NCBI GenBank assembly: GCA_002170735.1
Contig: NHIV01000004.1
Location: 1 to 9,335 of the forward strand
Reading direction: 5' to 3'
From: a bacterium TMED198
Lineage (GTDB): Bacteria; Fidelibacterota; Marinisomatia; SCGC-AAA003-L08; D37C17
Length of the DNA stretch: 9,335 nucleotides
Part shown: piece by piece, positions 1 through 6,490 of the stretch
Position numbering within the stretch: position 1 is the stretch's first letter
Layout: every line of letters begins with the position of its first letter
Notes under the pieces: model-generated
What the model was told of the DNA's origin: nothing
The model's input: the letters and a program-made list of their open reading frames with translations, nothing else
Database searches by the model: none
Program-made: the position numbers and the translations under genes

Positions 1-1336
1 CATTGATATAGTCGAAATTATGGAAGCTTAGAGTGCCAAGTGGACCGTATTCACATGATTCGTCATCTGTATTTGCCTCAGGATTGTAGTTATCTGCGTA
101 TACACTTGTACACCCAAGGACTTCAGCCTCTTTGCAATGGCTTGGTATTGGGTCTCCTCCAATTTCACCTGTTTCACCTGAGCAGTAGCTTGATCCTCCA
201 CCGCCATAACCACCGCCACCTCCTGAAATCCAGTTGCAACCATCTGCCGCGCTGCATTGTGTAGATGATAGGCCGGAGCAGGATACTGTTTCATAGTCTC
301 CTTCAGCGTTATAAGGAATCCAAGTGCAGCCTGAATCGGTTTCACATTCATCTTGAGCTAAATCTTCACATTCTATTTCGAAGCATAAACCATTGATTTC
401 ACCTGTTCCACCGGAGCAGTAGCTTGATCCTCCACCTCCATAGCCACCTCCACCACCTGAAACCCATGAACAGCCACTTGCAGCACCACATTGAGATGAG
501 GATAGGCCGGAGCATGATACAGTTTCGGCTACCCAATCACAGTAGGAGTTGTTGTTGCAACCCCACTCTGACAAAGATTCGCATTCAGCGCATGAGTCTC
601 CATTGCCATCGCAAACTCCGCATTCATCTGTGTTTTCACAGCCCTCAACAATCTCCAGACACTGTGATACAAAGGATTCAATTGCGACGCCACCATCTCC
701 TGCTAATATTAAGCTGTTGAGGCATGGCTCACCAATGTACTCTATCTTTAGTAAACTTCCAACTCCAGAAGAAATAGGTGTGCCCTCAAGGCTAAACGCA
801 ACGACCCATCCAGTATCTGAGTTAAAAGCAATCTGAAATCCAGCCTCTTCAGCTGCTCCTCCATAAACATCTACAATTTCAGCGCCAGTAACTTGGAATT
901 CAAATCCATATATATTGCTCTGAGTGTCAAATGCTATATTTGCTATATCGCAACCCTCAACACCATGGCATCCATCTGTAAACGAGAAGCAGCTTGTCAT
1001 ATCTACGGCTACATGGTTACCACTTGCATTTGAAACAATAAGGTCTTCTATGCATGGACTGCTATCATTGCTGTAATCAATATTAATAAGATTTCCTTGT
1101 CCTTCTGGGATCGAGCTTCCATCCATTGTAAAAGCAATCACCATGTTTGAAGCGGGGTTGTAGTTGATTAAGAATCCAGCCTCTTCAGCGGCTCCACCGT
1201 ATGCCTCAAGGAGGTCTGCTCCAGCTAATTTAAACTGAAACCCTGATATTTCTGAGTGTGTATCATAGAGAAGCTCTACAGAAAATGAAAAGGTAAATAT
1301 TAAGACAAGGTAAATTGACTTCTTGAGGTTTAGCAT
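1..1336 (-). CDS. Secreted protein with two cohesin-like modules and Cys/Gly-rich tandem repeats (3' end missing)
   Basis: Reading the minus strand from ATG at 1336-1334, the frame stays open for 445 codons to the left edge, so the C-terminus lies outside the window. Residues 1-20 form a signal peptide (MLNLKK then a hydrophobic stretch). Two modules follow, about 22-118 and 131-226. Each has a G-F-x-F-x-[LV]-x-G-A start, a shared YGGAAEEAGF segment, then a beta-rich FT/FS-[ML]-[DE]-G stretch. This resembles the cohesin fold of bacterial exoproteins. Next come CGVCDGNGDSC (239-249), a Cys-rich repeat region with two GGGGGYGGGGSSYCSG segments (about 250-394), and a GCTxxxAxNYNPxAN motif (408-422) common in Bacteroidota and Neomarinimicrobiota exoproteins. 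A good GGAGA ribosome site lies 4 nt before the ATG. I see no enzyme signature. A scaffold, adhesin or surface-structure role is inferred. The reading frame is certain; the family names are probable. Confidence 0.85.
   Translation of the reverse strand, partial: MLNLKKSIYLVLIFTFSFSVELLYDTHSEISGFQFKLAGADLLEAYGGAAEEAGFLINYNPASNMVIAFTMDGSSIPEGQGNLINIDYSNDSSPCIEDLIVSNASGNHVAVDMTSCFSFTDGCHGVEGCDIANIAFDTQSNIYGFEFQVTGAEIVDVYGGAAEEAGFQIAFNSDTGWVVAFSLEGTPISSGVGSLLKIEYIGEPCLNSLILAGDGGVAIESFVSQCLEIVEGCENTDECGVCDGNGDSCAECESLSEWGCNNNSYCDWVAETVSCSGLSSSQCGAASGCSWVSGGGGGYGGGGSSYCSGGTGEINGLCFEIECEDLAQDECETDSGCTWIPYNAEGDYETVSCSGLSSTQCSAADGCNWISGGGGGYGGGGSSYCSGETGEIGGDPIPSHCKEAEVLGCTSVYADNYNPEANTDDESCEYGPLGTLSFHNFDYIN
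164..526 (-). repeat. Tandem 129-bp Cys/Gly-rich coding repeat, two copies 234 bp apart
   Basis: Positions 164-292 and 398-526 are two copies of exactly the same length (129 bp, 43 codons) with high nucleotide identity, inside the minus-strand gene. Each encodes TVSCSGLSS-[ST]-QC-x-AA-x-GC-x-W-[VI]-SGGGGG, then YGGGGSSYCSG-x-TGEI. The sequence between them (residues about 318-349) encodes a second C-x(4-5)-C-x-W type unit, and a related unit (ECESLSEWGC...CDW) precedes the first copy. The full period is therefore 78 residues. Conserved cysteines suggest small disulphide-stabilised modules linked by flexible glycine segments. Confidence 0.85.
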
Positions 1337-1340
1337 AAAA

Positions 1341-1345
1341 TCTCC
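1341..1345 (-). promoter_or_regulatory. Ribosome binding site of the cohesin-like gene
   Basis: On the minus strand GGAGA is followed by four T residues and then ATG at 1336. This fixes the start codon, and the signal peptide begins directly there. Confidence 0.6.
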
Positions 1346-1398
1346 AGTTAATTAAAATTATTTAAAATTAATTTATAAAATATTAACTTCAATTAATT

Positions 1399-1427
1399 AC
1401 GACAATTTTTCACATATATTATATAAT
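1399..1427 (+). promoter_or_regulatory. Possible sigma70-type promoter for the LRR gene
   Basis: ACGACA at 1399-1404 (four of six matches to TTGACA) and a perfect TATAAT at 1422-1427 are separated by 17 bases. Transcription would start near 1434 and leave a leader of about 27 nt before ATG 1461. The whole 1337-1460 spacer is extremely AT-rich, so chance TATAAT-like strings are expected. The divergent gene on the left should also have its promoter here. Confidence 0.4.
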
Positions 1428-1460
1428 AATAGCAATTATGTACATTGAAAGATACTAAAT

Positions 1461-2501
1461 ATGACTCAAATGAACTTTTTATTTTTATTTTTACTATCAA
1501 CTCTTATAGCCAGGTGTCCTGATGGTTACTTGAAAGTATCTGAGATCTATGTAGACTCAAACTCTGATGGTCTATATAATGCAGGTGAGAAGTTTAGAGA
1601 CTCAAACTTAAACGATATGTGGGATAATGATCTTTGCTTGTTTGAAGATGATTACAATGCAATTAGATACTTCTATAGCAACTCCGACAATCTTTTTCAA
1701 TCTCTGCTTACTTTTGGTGAGCAGAATTGGGAAGGAGGTAGGCTTGTAAGTTGGATATGTAGCGGGTGCGGTATAAAAGTTAATTTGTCTGATATAATAG
1801 GGAGTTTCACTAAGATTAGGAAACTTGATTTAGCAAAGAATTATCTATCAGGAAGATTGCCAAATAGTATTGAAAAGCTTAGGGAAATAGAATATTTAAA
1901 TCTACAGCAAAATAAAATTGATTCTGATCTTCCAAATATATTTAATAATCTAAAAAAACTTAGGTATCTTAACCTTAGGGGAAACAAAATATATGGCACA
2001 CTGCCCAGCTCCTTGTTTAACCTTAAGAATTTAGAATCTCTAAACTTGGTCTATAATGAGCTGTCTGGTGAAATTCCAAGTTCAATCAAAAAGTTAAAGA
2101 AGTTGGAATATTTAAATTTAGGTGGAAACTTCTTTGATGAACAGATACCAAGTGAAATTACAGAACTACAACATCTCAGTGTTTTGTATTTATTTAAAAA
2201 TTCTTTTATAGGACCAATTCCAATGCAGTTAGGTAGAATGGAGTCTATTCAAAAGATTTCACTTGCTGATAACAGGTTGTCTGGTGAAATTCCTGATGAG
2301 CTAGGAGATTTAAATATGAAAAAAAACTTTGGTAGCATAGATCTGTCAAACAATCTGCTTTCAGGTTCTTTATCTAATTCCATGTGCAGACTTATAGAGA
2401 GCAATATAAAGATTAATCTTTCTGGGAACTTAATCTGCGGTCCTTATCCTGACTGTATATTAGAAATTTTAGGCTATCAAGATGTAACTGATTGCTTCTA
2501 A
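1461..2501 (+). CDS. Secreted leucine-rich repeat protein (24-residue plant-type repeats)
   Basis: The 346-residue product begins with a signal peptide (about 1-17; hydrophobic FLFLFLLSTLIA). Residues 31-55 hold Asp/Asn-rich stretches (DSNSDG, DSNLND) that look like a degenerate calcium-binding linker seen in marine bacterial exoproteins. After a cap region with W-I-C-S-G-C (98-103) come seven exact 24-residue repeats at about 117-284. Their consensus is LxxLxLxxNxLSGxIPxxIxxL, the pattern called plant-specific type LRR, also frequent in secreted bacterial proteins. An irregular eighth repeat and a cysteine-containing C-terminal cap (C-G-P-Y-P-x-C, ending DCF) close the solenoid. No dockerin-like tail or membrane anchor is present. 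Such solenoids usually bind proteins or glycans; the ligand here is unknown. The start at 1461 has only a weak GAAAG upstream. An in-frame ATG at 1470 would also leave a signal peptide. Confidence 0.88.
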   Translation: MTQMNFLFLFLLSTLIARCPDGYLKVSEIYVDSNSDGLYNAGEKFRDSNLNDMWDNDLCLFEDDYNAIRYFYSNSDNLFQSLLTFGEQNWEGGRLVSWICSGCGIKVNLSDIIGSFTKIRKLDLAKNYLSGRLPNSIEKLREIEYLNLQQNKIDSDLPNIFNNLKKLRYLNLRGNKIYGTLPSSLFNLKNLESLNLVYNELSGEIPSSIKKLKKLEYLNLGGNFFDEQIPSEITELQHLSVLYLFKNSFIGPIPMQLGRMESIQKISLADNRLSGEIPDELGDLNMKKNFGSIDLSNNLLSGSLSNSMCRLIESNIKINLSGNLICGPYPDCILEILGYQDVTDCF

Positions 2502-2524
2502 AATTTAGAAAAGGGTATGGTCTG

Positions 2525-3004
2525 TTATTTAGAAGAAATCCTTTCTATTTCAACTACTGTAAATTTGGTATCATTTCCCCTGATTTCCAGGGTAAAGCTA
2601 TCATTGATTTTTTTACCTGCTATAGCCTGAGCAAAGGGAGAGTTGTAGGTTATGATCATTGGATAGAGATCTAGCTCAAACTCAATAGGTCCTAGAAGGT
2701 AGTACTCCTCAGGCTCGTCTTTACCCTCTTCAAGAACTTTGATTTTATTTCCAAATTGTACTTCGTTAATCTCAATATCATTGTACTCAATGATTTTAAA
2801 AGGCGCGTGAGATTGAAGTAGTTGCTTCTTGTAGGTTATCATATTCATCGCTTCCTTAGCTGCTTTATACTCATAGTTTTCCTTAAGATCTCCATGGCTT
2901 GCTGCTTCCTGAATTTTTAGTGCAGTTTCTGTTCTAAGTTTATCACTAGCTTTTATTTCATCTTGCAGAGCGATGTGTGTATCACGTAAAATTAAAGTTG
3001 CCAT
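2525..3004 (-). CDS. greA: GreA-family transcription elongation factor
   Basis: The 159-residue product has the usual GreA length (158 in E. coli). The N-terminal coiled coil (about 10-75) carries the diagnostic tip motif HGDLKENYEYKAAKE at 37-51. Its acidic residues D39 and E42 correspond to those that reach the RNA polymerase active site through the secondary channel and stimulate cleavage of backtracked RNA. The C-terminal FKBP-like domain (about 80-157) ends with SPFAQAIAGKKINDSFTLEI, matching the conserved SPxAxxLxGKxxxD of the family. An AGGAA ribosome site lies 6 nt before ATG. The gene stands alone among exoprotein genes, converges on the LRR gene with a 23-base gap, and diverges from the sulfotransferase-like gene. 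It could be the only greA or a paralogue. The family call is firm; the choice of greA over another gre paralogue is less so. Confidence 0.88.
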   Translation of the reverse strand: MATLILRDTHIALQDEIKASDKLRTETALKIQEAASHGDLKENYEYKAAKEAMNMITYKKQLLQSHAPFKIIEYNDIEINEVQFGNKIKVLEEGKDEPEEYYLLGPIEFELDLYPMIITYNSPFAQAIAGKKINDSFTLEIRGNDTKFTVVEIERISSK

Positions 3005-3010
3005 AATTAA

Positions 3011-3015
3011 TTCCT
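3011..3015 (-). promoter_or_regulatory. Ribosome binding site of the greA-like gene
   Basis: AGGAA on the minus strand, six bases before the ATG at 3004, supports this start. It is one of the stronger Shine-Dalgarno sequences in the window. Confidence 0.6.
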
Positions 3016-3154
3016 GTTTTTTTTAAAGGTTTCAATGCATATAAAATATGAACAGTTAATTATTTGATAAAATACTTTAATGATAAATAAATGTTACAGG
3101 ATGTTTTTTTTTTTATAAAAATGTATCTCTTGTTATAATTAATGAGTGAATAGA

Positions 3155-3160
3155 TATAAT
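3155..3160 (+). promoter_or_regulatory. Candidate -10 box close to the sulfotransferase-like start
   Basis: A perfect TATAAT lies at 3155-3160 inside a 15-base palindrome (3151-3165), only 7 bases before ATG 3168. If used, the mRNA would be nearly leaderless, which fits the lack of a Shine-Dalgarno sequence. A second TATAAT at 3134-3139 would give a normal short leader. The rest of the 3005-3167 divergent spacer is AT-rich and holds an 11-T run (3104-3114) and AACAGTTAAT at 3051-3060. Confidence 0.3.
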
Positions 3161-3167
3161 ATCTAAC

Positions 3168-4421
3168 ATGATAATAGTTAAAATTTTATTGTTTGTTTCT
3201 ATTTCTTTCGCAGAGGTTTTTGATGGTTACACTCTCTATACTGTTGGCCCAACCTATGAAACATTTCTCATAGACAACGATTATAACGTAGTAAACAGTT
3301 GGTCTATAGATGTCAAGCCTGCCTCCATGCCTTACTTGATGCCAGATAGTACCTTGATATATCCTTGTAGACAAGATAATTTAGTTTTGTCCCCAACAGC
3401 TGCGGCTGGAGGTAGAATTATTAGATGCGATTGGGATGGAAATGTTATTTGGGACTGGACTTGTAGCTCACAGTACCAGCTGCATCATGACATTGAGCCA
3501 ACAGATGATGGAACAATTTTAGCTATTGCGCAGGAAGATATAGATGGCTTTAGGCCGGATGTTGTGCTTGAGATACTTCCTGTTGGATCAGATGATGCTG
3601 AAATAGTATGGACTTGGAGAGTTTTTGATCATATGTCCAACGATCTCTACAACCCCTATACATTCTACTCAGAAGTTGGTCTAGAGACTCCTTCTATTTC
3701 TGACTCTGATTGGAATCATTTTAATGCGATAAGTTTAAACGATTCAAATGAAATATTACTTTGTTCAAGGAATTGGAATGAGATATATGTTATTGGAAGA
3801 GGTGGTGACAGCGACATTTTATACAGATGGGGAAACCCTTTCAACTATGGTAGAGGCGATCGCTCCGATCAGATTCTTAATGCCCCTCATGGGGTTAATC
3901 AAATCAGAGATAATTTTTTGGGTGGTGGAAATATAATTTTATTTAATAACAATGCCTTGCCACAAGGACAAATTGGAAGCTCGCAAGCTTTAGAGATAAC
4001 TCCACCCTCTAATTATGAGATCGATAGCTCTGAGCCTTTTGGTCCATCAGAGCCAAGTGTAGTGATTGAGGATAATTTTTATTCACCAAAGCAGTCGGGT
4101 GCATATAAATTAAAAAATGGAAATACATTTGTATCAGTGTCTCTTAGCGGTCGTATGATTGAATTTTCTCCTGAAGGTGAGATTGTTTGGGAGCATCAAG
4201 CCAATGGAATATTTAGATCACAGAAGTATGGAAGAAATTATTTGGTTGCTTTGGGCGACGCAAACCTAGATGGTATAATAAATATTTTAGATGTTATCTT
4301 GGTGACTAATTGTATAATTAATGATGGAGCCTGTGATCTAGAAATTATTGATGCTAACAAAGATCATGTAGTTGATATTCTGGATATAGTAATTTTAATA
4401 AATAAAATTTTATCTTATTAA
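3168..4421 (+). CDS. Arylsulfotransferase-like beta-propeller with dockerin-like C-terminus
   Basis: The 417-residue product starts with a short signal peptide (about 1-15, ending SFA). Residues about 18-350 match the bacterial arylsulfotransferase (ASST) propeller family: blade motifs WDGNVIWDW (89-97) and SPEGEIVWEH (334-343), HHDIEPTDDGTIL at 106-118, DWNHFNAI at 181-188, APHGVN at 239-244 and GNTFVSVS at 318-325. H107, H184, N186, R201 and H241 fit the positions of the histidine/asparagine/arginine active site known from E. coli ASST, which moves sulfate between phenols through a sulfohistidine. Assigning H241 as that histidine is inference. Residues 363-415 are a dockerin-like pair of calcium loops: D364/N366/D368/N372/D375 and D395/N397/D399/D403/D406. 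No clear ribosome site is seen; the start is chosen from the signal peptide. Activity and substrate are unproven. It is a paralogue of the product encoded at 6491-8329. Confidence 0.82.
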   Translation: MIIVKILLFVSISFAEVFDGYTLYTVGPTYETFLIDNDYNVVNSWSIDVKPASMPYLMPDSTLIYPCRQDNLVLSPTAAAGGRIIRCDWDGNVIWDWTCSSQYQLHHDIEPTDDGTILAIAQEDIDGFRPDVVLEILPVGSDDAEIVWTWRVFDHMSNDLYNPYTFYSEVGLETPSISDSDWNHFNAISLNDSNEILLCSRNWNEIYVIGRGGDSDILYRWGNPFNYGRGDRSDQILNAPHGVNQIRDNFLGGGNIILFNNNALPQGQIGSSQALEITPPSNYEIDSSEPFGPSEPSVVIEDNFYSPKQSGAYKLKNGNTFVSVSLSGRMIEFSPEGEIVWEHQANGIFRSQKYGRNYLVALGDANLDGIINILDVILVTNCIINDGACDLEIIDANKDHVVDILDIVILINKILSY

Positions 4422-4447
4422 CAGCTTGTATCTTAAACTGTTAATAA
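4415..4447 (+). repeat. Perfect 10-bp inverted repeat at the end of the sulfotransferase-like gene
   Basis: TTATTAACAG (4415-4424) and its exact complement CTGTTAATAA (4438-4447) flank a 13-base loop and overlap the TAA stop at 4419-4421. The RNA could form a hairpin, weak because only two pairs are G-C. A T-rich tract (T8-A-T7, 4472-4487) follows 24 bases later, too far for a classic intrinsic terminator. It may be a weak terminator, an mRNA end stabiliser or a protein site. Confidence 0.55.
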
Positions 4448-4515
4448 ATGCAATAATCCTACCTTGATGTATTTTTTTTATTTTTTTGTAAGCTTGATGT
4501 TTCAAACTGTTAATA
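4423..4515 (+). repeat. Imperfect direct repeat in the spacer before the beta-helix gene
   Basis: AGCTTG-N6-AAACTGTTAATA at 4423-4446 recurs as AGCTTG-N7-AAACTGTTAATA at 4491-4515. CTTGATGT also occurs twice (4463-4470 and 4493-4500), and a related CAGTTAATA lies at 4534-4542. The 156-base spacer 4422-4577 is thus built largely from short repeats. Function is unknown; regulator binding or remnants of local duplication are possible. Confidence 0.6.
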
Positions 4516-4569
4516 TTTTCTACTATGCGTAGGCAGTTAATAGGTTTATATTTTAAATGTTCTAAAAAT

Positions 4570-4574
4570 GAGGA
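4570..4574 (+). promoter_or_regulatory. Ribosome binding site of the beta-helix gene
   Basis: GAGGA sits three bases before ATG 4578. The spacing is short, but it is the best Shine-Dalgarno match among the plus-strand genes, and the signal peptide begins at this ATG. Confidence 0.45.
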
Positions 4575-4577
4575 CTG

Positions 4578-6359
4578 ATGAGCCTATTGATTTTGTTTAT
4601 AGTATCTTTAACACTATTACTTTCTGCAGATAGTAACGAATATAATTTTAGACTGGAAAGCCAGATCCAAAGTCCTGCTGCGCCTGTAAAAGTACTAGCT
4701 AATTTGGATGGATTATCCCAAATATCTTCAGATGAATTTCTATCTGAACGATTTTTTACCGAGCTTCACGTGGCAAATATTGACAGCAATTTTTTAGAAG
4801 GAAGTCTCTCTGGAATGTATAATTCAGCCCAGTATTTTGTGTTTGATGATATAATTGTTGCTGAGGGTGATACCGCTCATTTCCAAGAGGGCTCAAAGTT
4901 TTTGTTTGGTAGCGGAGTTAGTTTTAATGTTTATGGTACTTTGAAAGCTATTGGAACAGAGAGCGATAGCATCATTTTTGATAGATATGGAGATGAGAGG
5001 TGGCATGGATTTAGCTTTGAAAATGTATCGGATGAAACCATGCTTAAATATGTTAGAATTTCTGGGTCTCAAAAAGAATTTGGAGGTGGGATATATTTAA
5101 AAGATTCTAGTCCTACACTAAGCCACGTACAGATATCAGATAATATTGCAGAACTATTTGATGGGGGGGGGTTGTTCCTTAATGGGTCTAGCCCTAAGCT
5201 TGAGCATCTGGTTATAGCAAATAATTCTGCAAATAATGGAGGCGGCATATATATGCAATCTTCTGACCCTACCTTAACTGATGTAAAGATCATAGATAAT
5301 ACTGCAAATTATGGTGGTGGCTTGAGTTTATCTAACTCCAATCCAATTTTAGAAAGCTGCCAGATTTTATCTAATGATGCAGAAAATGGAGGCGGAGTTT
5401 ACCTTGAGTTTTCTAGTCCATCAATGATCGATGTGAATGTACTCGATAACATCGCAGATTATTATGGAGGTGGTATGTATCTAGAGTTTTCCAATCCTTT
5501 CTTGAACCAAGTTGAAGTTAGAGGTAGCACCGCAGGTTATGGAGGGGGTGGTATGTTCCTAGATGGCTCTAATCCAAGCATGACAAACATAATTATCATA
5601 GCAAATGAGTCAAGCAGTGGGGGTGGTATGTATCTAGAGTTTTCCAACCCTACGCTTATGCATGTGGATGTTCTTGATAACATCGCAGATTATGGAGGTG
5701 GAATATCTTTAAATTCTTCATTGCCAGAACTGATAAGTGTGTCTATTTCAGACAATAAGGCCAACGATGATGGAGGTGGAATATTCCTGTTTTCTTCTGA
5801 CCCTGTACTTACCAATGTAACCATAGCAAATAATAGCGCAAATGATGATGGCGGTGGCTTGTATTTACGTCTTTCTAATCCTACCCTAATTAACTCTATT
5901 ATATTTGGAAATAGTCTTGAAAATATTTCTTTATTTAGTGAAGAGGATCCTCTTATTTCTTACAGCAATATTCAAAGAGGCTGGGAAGGGGTAGGTAACA
6001 TTGATGAGGATCCGATTTTTATAGAGCCTTTGAGCGGTGATTATAGTTTGGACATAAACTCTCCATGTATAGATGCCGGAACCGCAGATTTAAACGAAGA
6101 TGGGATAGAGGATATCACTGGCTACAGTGGTTCCGCTCCCGATATGGGAGCGCATGAATATTTTCAAAGCATGGATTATGCGGTTGGAGACGTCACGATG
6201 AATGGAGTAATTGATATTTTAGATGTAGTAAGGTTAGTGGCTATTATTATGGGTAGCTATAGCTTTTCCCAAGACGAACTTTTACTTGCAGATTTAAATG
6301 ATGATATGATAGTTGATATTTTAGATATAGTAATGTTGGTACAAATTATTATTTTTTAG
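4578..6359 (+). CDS. Secreted right-handed parallel beta-helix protein with dockerin-like C-terminus
   Basis: The 593-residue product has a signal peptide (about 1-17, LTLLLSA). Residues about 75-165 form an entry region with the typical GTLKAIGTESDSIIFD and WHGFSF strands of secreted beta-helix proteins. Residues 169-446 contain eleven coils of 23-27 residues, consensus GGGIYLxxSNPTLxxVxIxDNxAxx, with a glycine turn and an asparagine ladder. An SPCIDAG...DMGAHEYF motif (about 497-527) closes the helix, as in choice-of-anchor beta-helix proteins of marine Bacteroidota-type bacteria. The tail (537-592) is dockerin-like. Its second loop is intact (D572/N574/D576/D580/D583), but the first is weakened (D538/T540/N542/D546/D549). 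Such folds serve as adhesins or polysaccharide-active enzymes. I see no clear lyase or hydrolase catalytic motif, so adhesion or surface structure is the better guess. A nine-G run lies inside the gene. Confidence 0.85.
   Translation: MSLLILFIVSLTLLLSADSNEYNFRLESQIQSPAAPVKVLANLDGLSQISSDEFLSERFFTELHVANIDSNFLEGSLSGMYNSAQYFVFDDIIVAEGDTAHFQEGSKFLFGSGVSFNVYGTLKAIGTESDSIIFDRYGDERWHGFSFENVSDETMLKYVRISGSQKEFGGGIYLKDSSPTLSHVQISDNIAELFDGGGLFLNGSSPKLEHLVIANNSANNGGGIYMQSSDPTLTDVKIIDNTANYGGGLSLSNSNPILESCQILSNDAENGGGVYLEFSSPSMIDVNVLDNIADYYGGGMYLEFSNPFLNQVEVRGSTAGYGGGGMFLDGSNPSMTNIIIIANESSSGGGMYLEFSNPTLMHVDVLDNIADYGGGISLNSSLPELISVSISDNKANDDGGGIFLFSSDPVLTNVTIANNSANDDGGGLYLRLSNPTLINSIIFGNSLENISLFSEEDPLISYSNIQRGWEGVGNIDEDPIFIEPLSGDYSLDINSPCIDAGTADLNEDGIEDITGYSGSAPDMGAHEYFQSMDYAVGDVTMNGVIDILDVVRLVAIIMGSYSFSQDELLLADLNDDMIVDILDIVMLVQIIIF
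5082..5915 (+). repeat. Eleven tandem beta-helix coil repeats
   Basis: Coils of about 69-81 bases each begin with a Gly-Gly-Gly run and an [IVLM]-[YFS]-[LM] strand. Some coils are nearly identical in DNA: a 26-base string at 5469-5494 recurs exactly at 5622-5647, and the 17 bases at 5445-5461 recur at 5675-5691. This points to recent internal duplication or gene conversion. Confidence 0.8.
5163..5171 (+). repeat. Nine-G homopolymer inside the beta-helix coding sequence
   Basis: Nine consecutive G residues encode Gly196-Gly198 (GGG GGG GGG), whereas most other triple-glycine turns in the gene use mixed GGA/GGT/GGC codons. In an AT-rich genome this run is exceptional. A one-base slip would shift the frame about one third of the way into the protein. 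Confidence 0.85.
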
Positions 6360-6490
6360 TTACATCTTTTGAAACACTTTAAATTTATAACTAAAAAAAA
6401 TATTTCATTCTATTTATGAGTGCTAATATGCTATTCTATTTTGTGACTAGTATCTCTTTAAAGTTCTTTAATATCTGATTAAATTATTAA

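Noticed and set aside
164..526. Regularly spaced repeats considered as a CRISPR array.
   Set aside because: There are only two copies, 129 bases long, in frame within a coding sequence; there are no short identical repeats with unique spacers and no cas genes.
40..836. Plus-strand open frames at 40-264, 424-720 and 549-836, and a different-frame minus one at 28-351.
   Set aside because: They lie wholly over the long minus-strand frame with signal peptide and recognisable motifs. Their His/Leu/Ser-rich translations are antisense or off-frame shadows of Cys/Gly-rich repeats.
1461..1520. Possible lipoprotein box before Cys19 of the LRR protein (LIARC).
   Set aside because: Arginine at the -1 position does not fit the lipobox, which needs Gly, Ala or Ser there. 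Cleavage by signal peptidase I near Ala17 is more likely.
2496..2510. A perfect 15-base palindrome TTCTAAAATTTAGAA across the LRR gene stop codon, considered as a terminator.
   Set aside because: It has a one-base centre and a single G-C pair per arm, so it cannot form a stable hairpin, and no T run follows.
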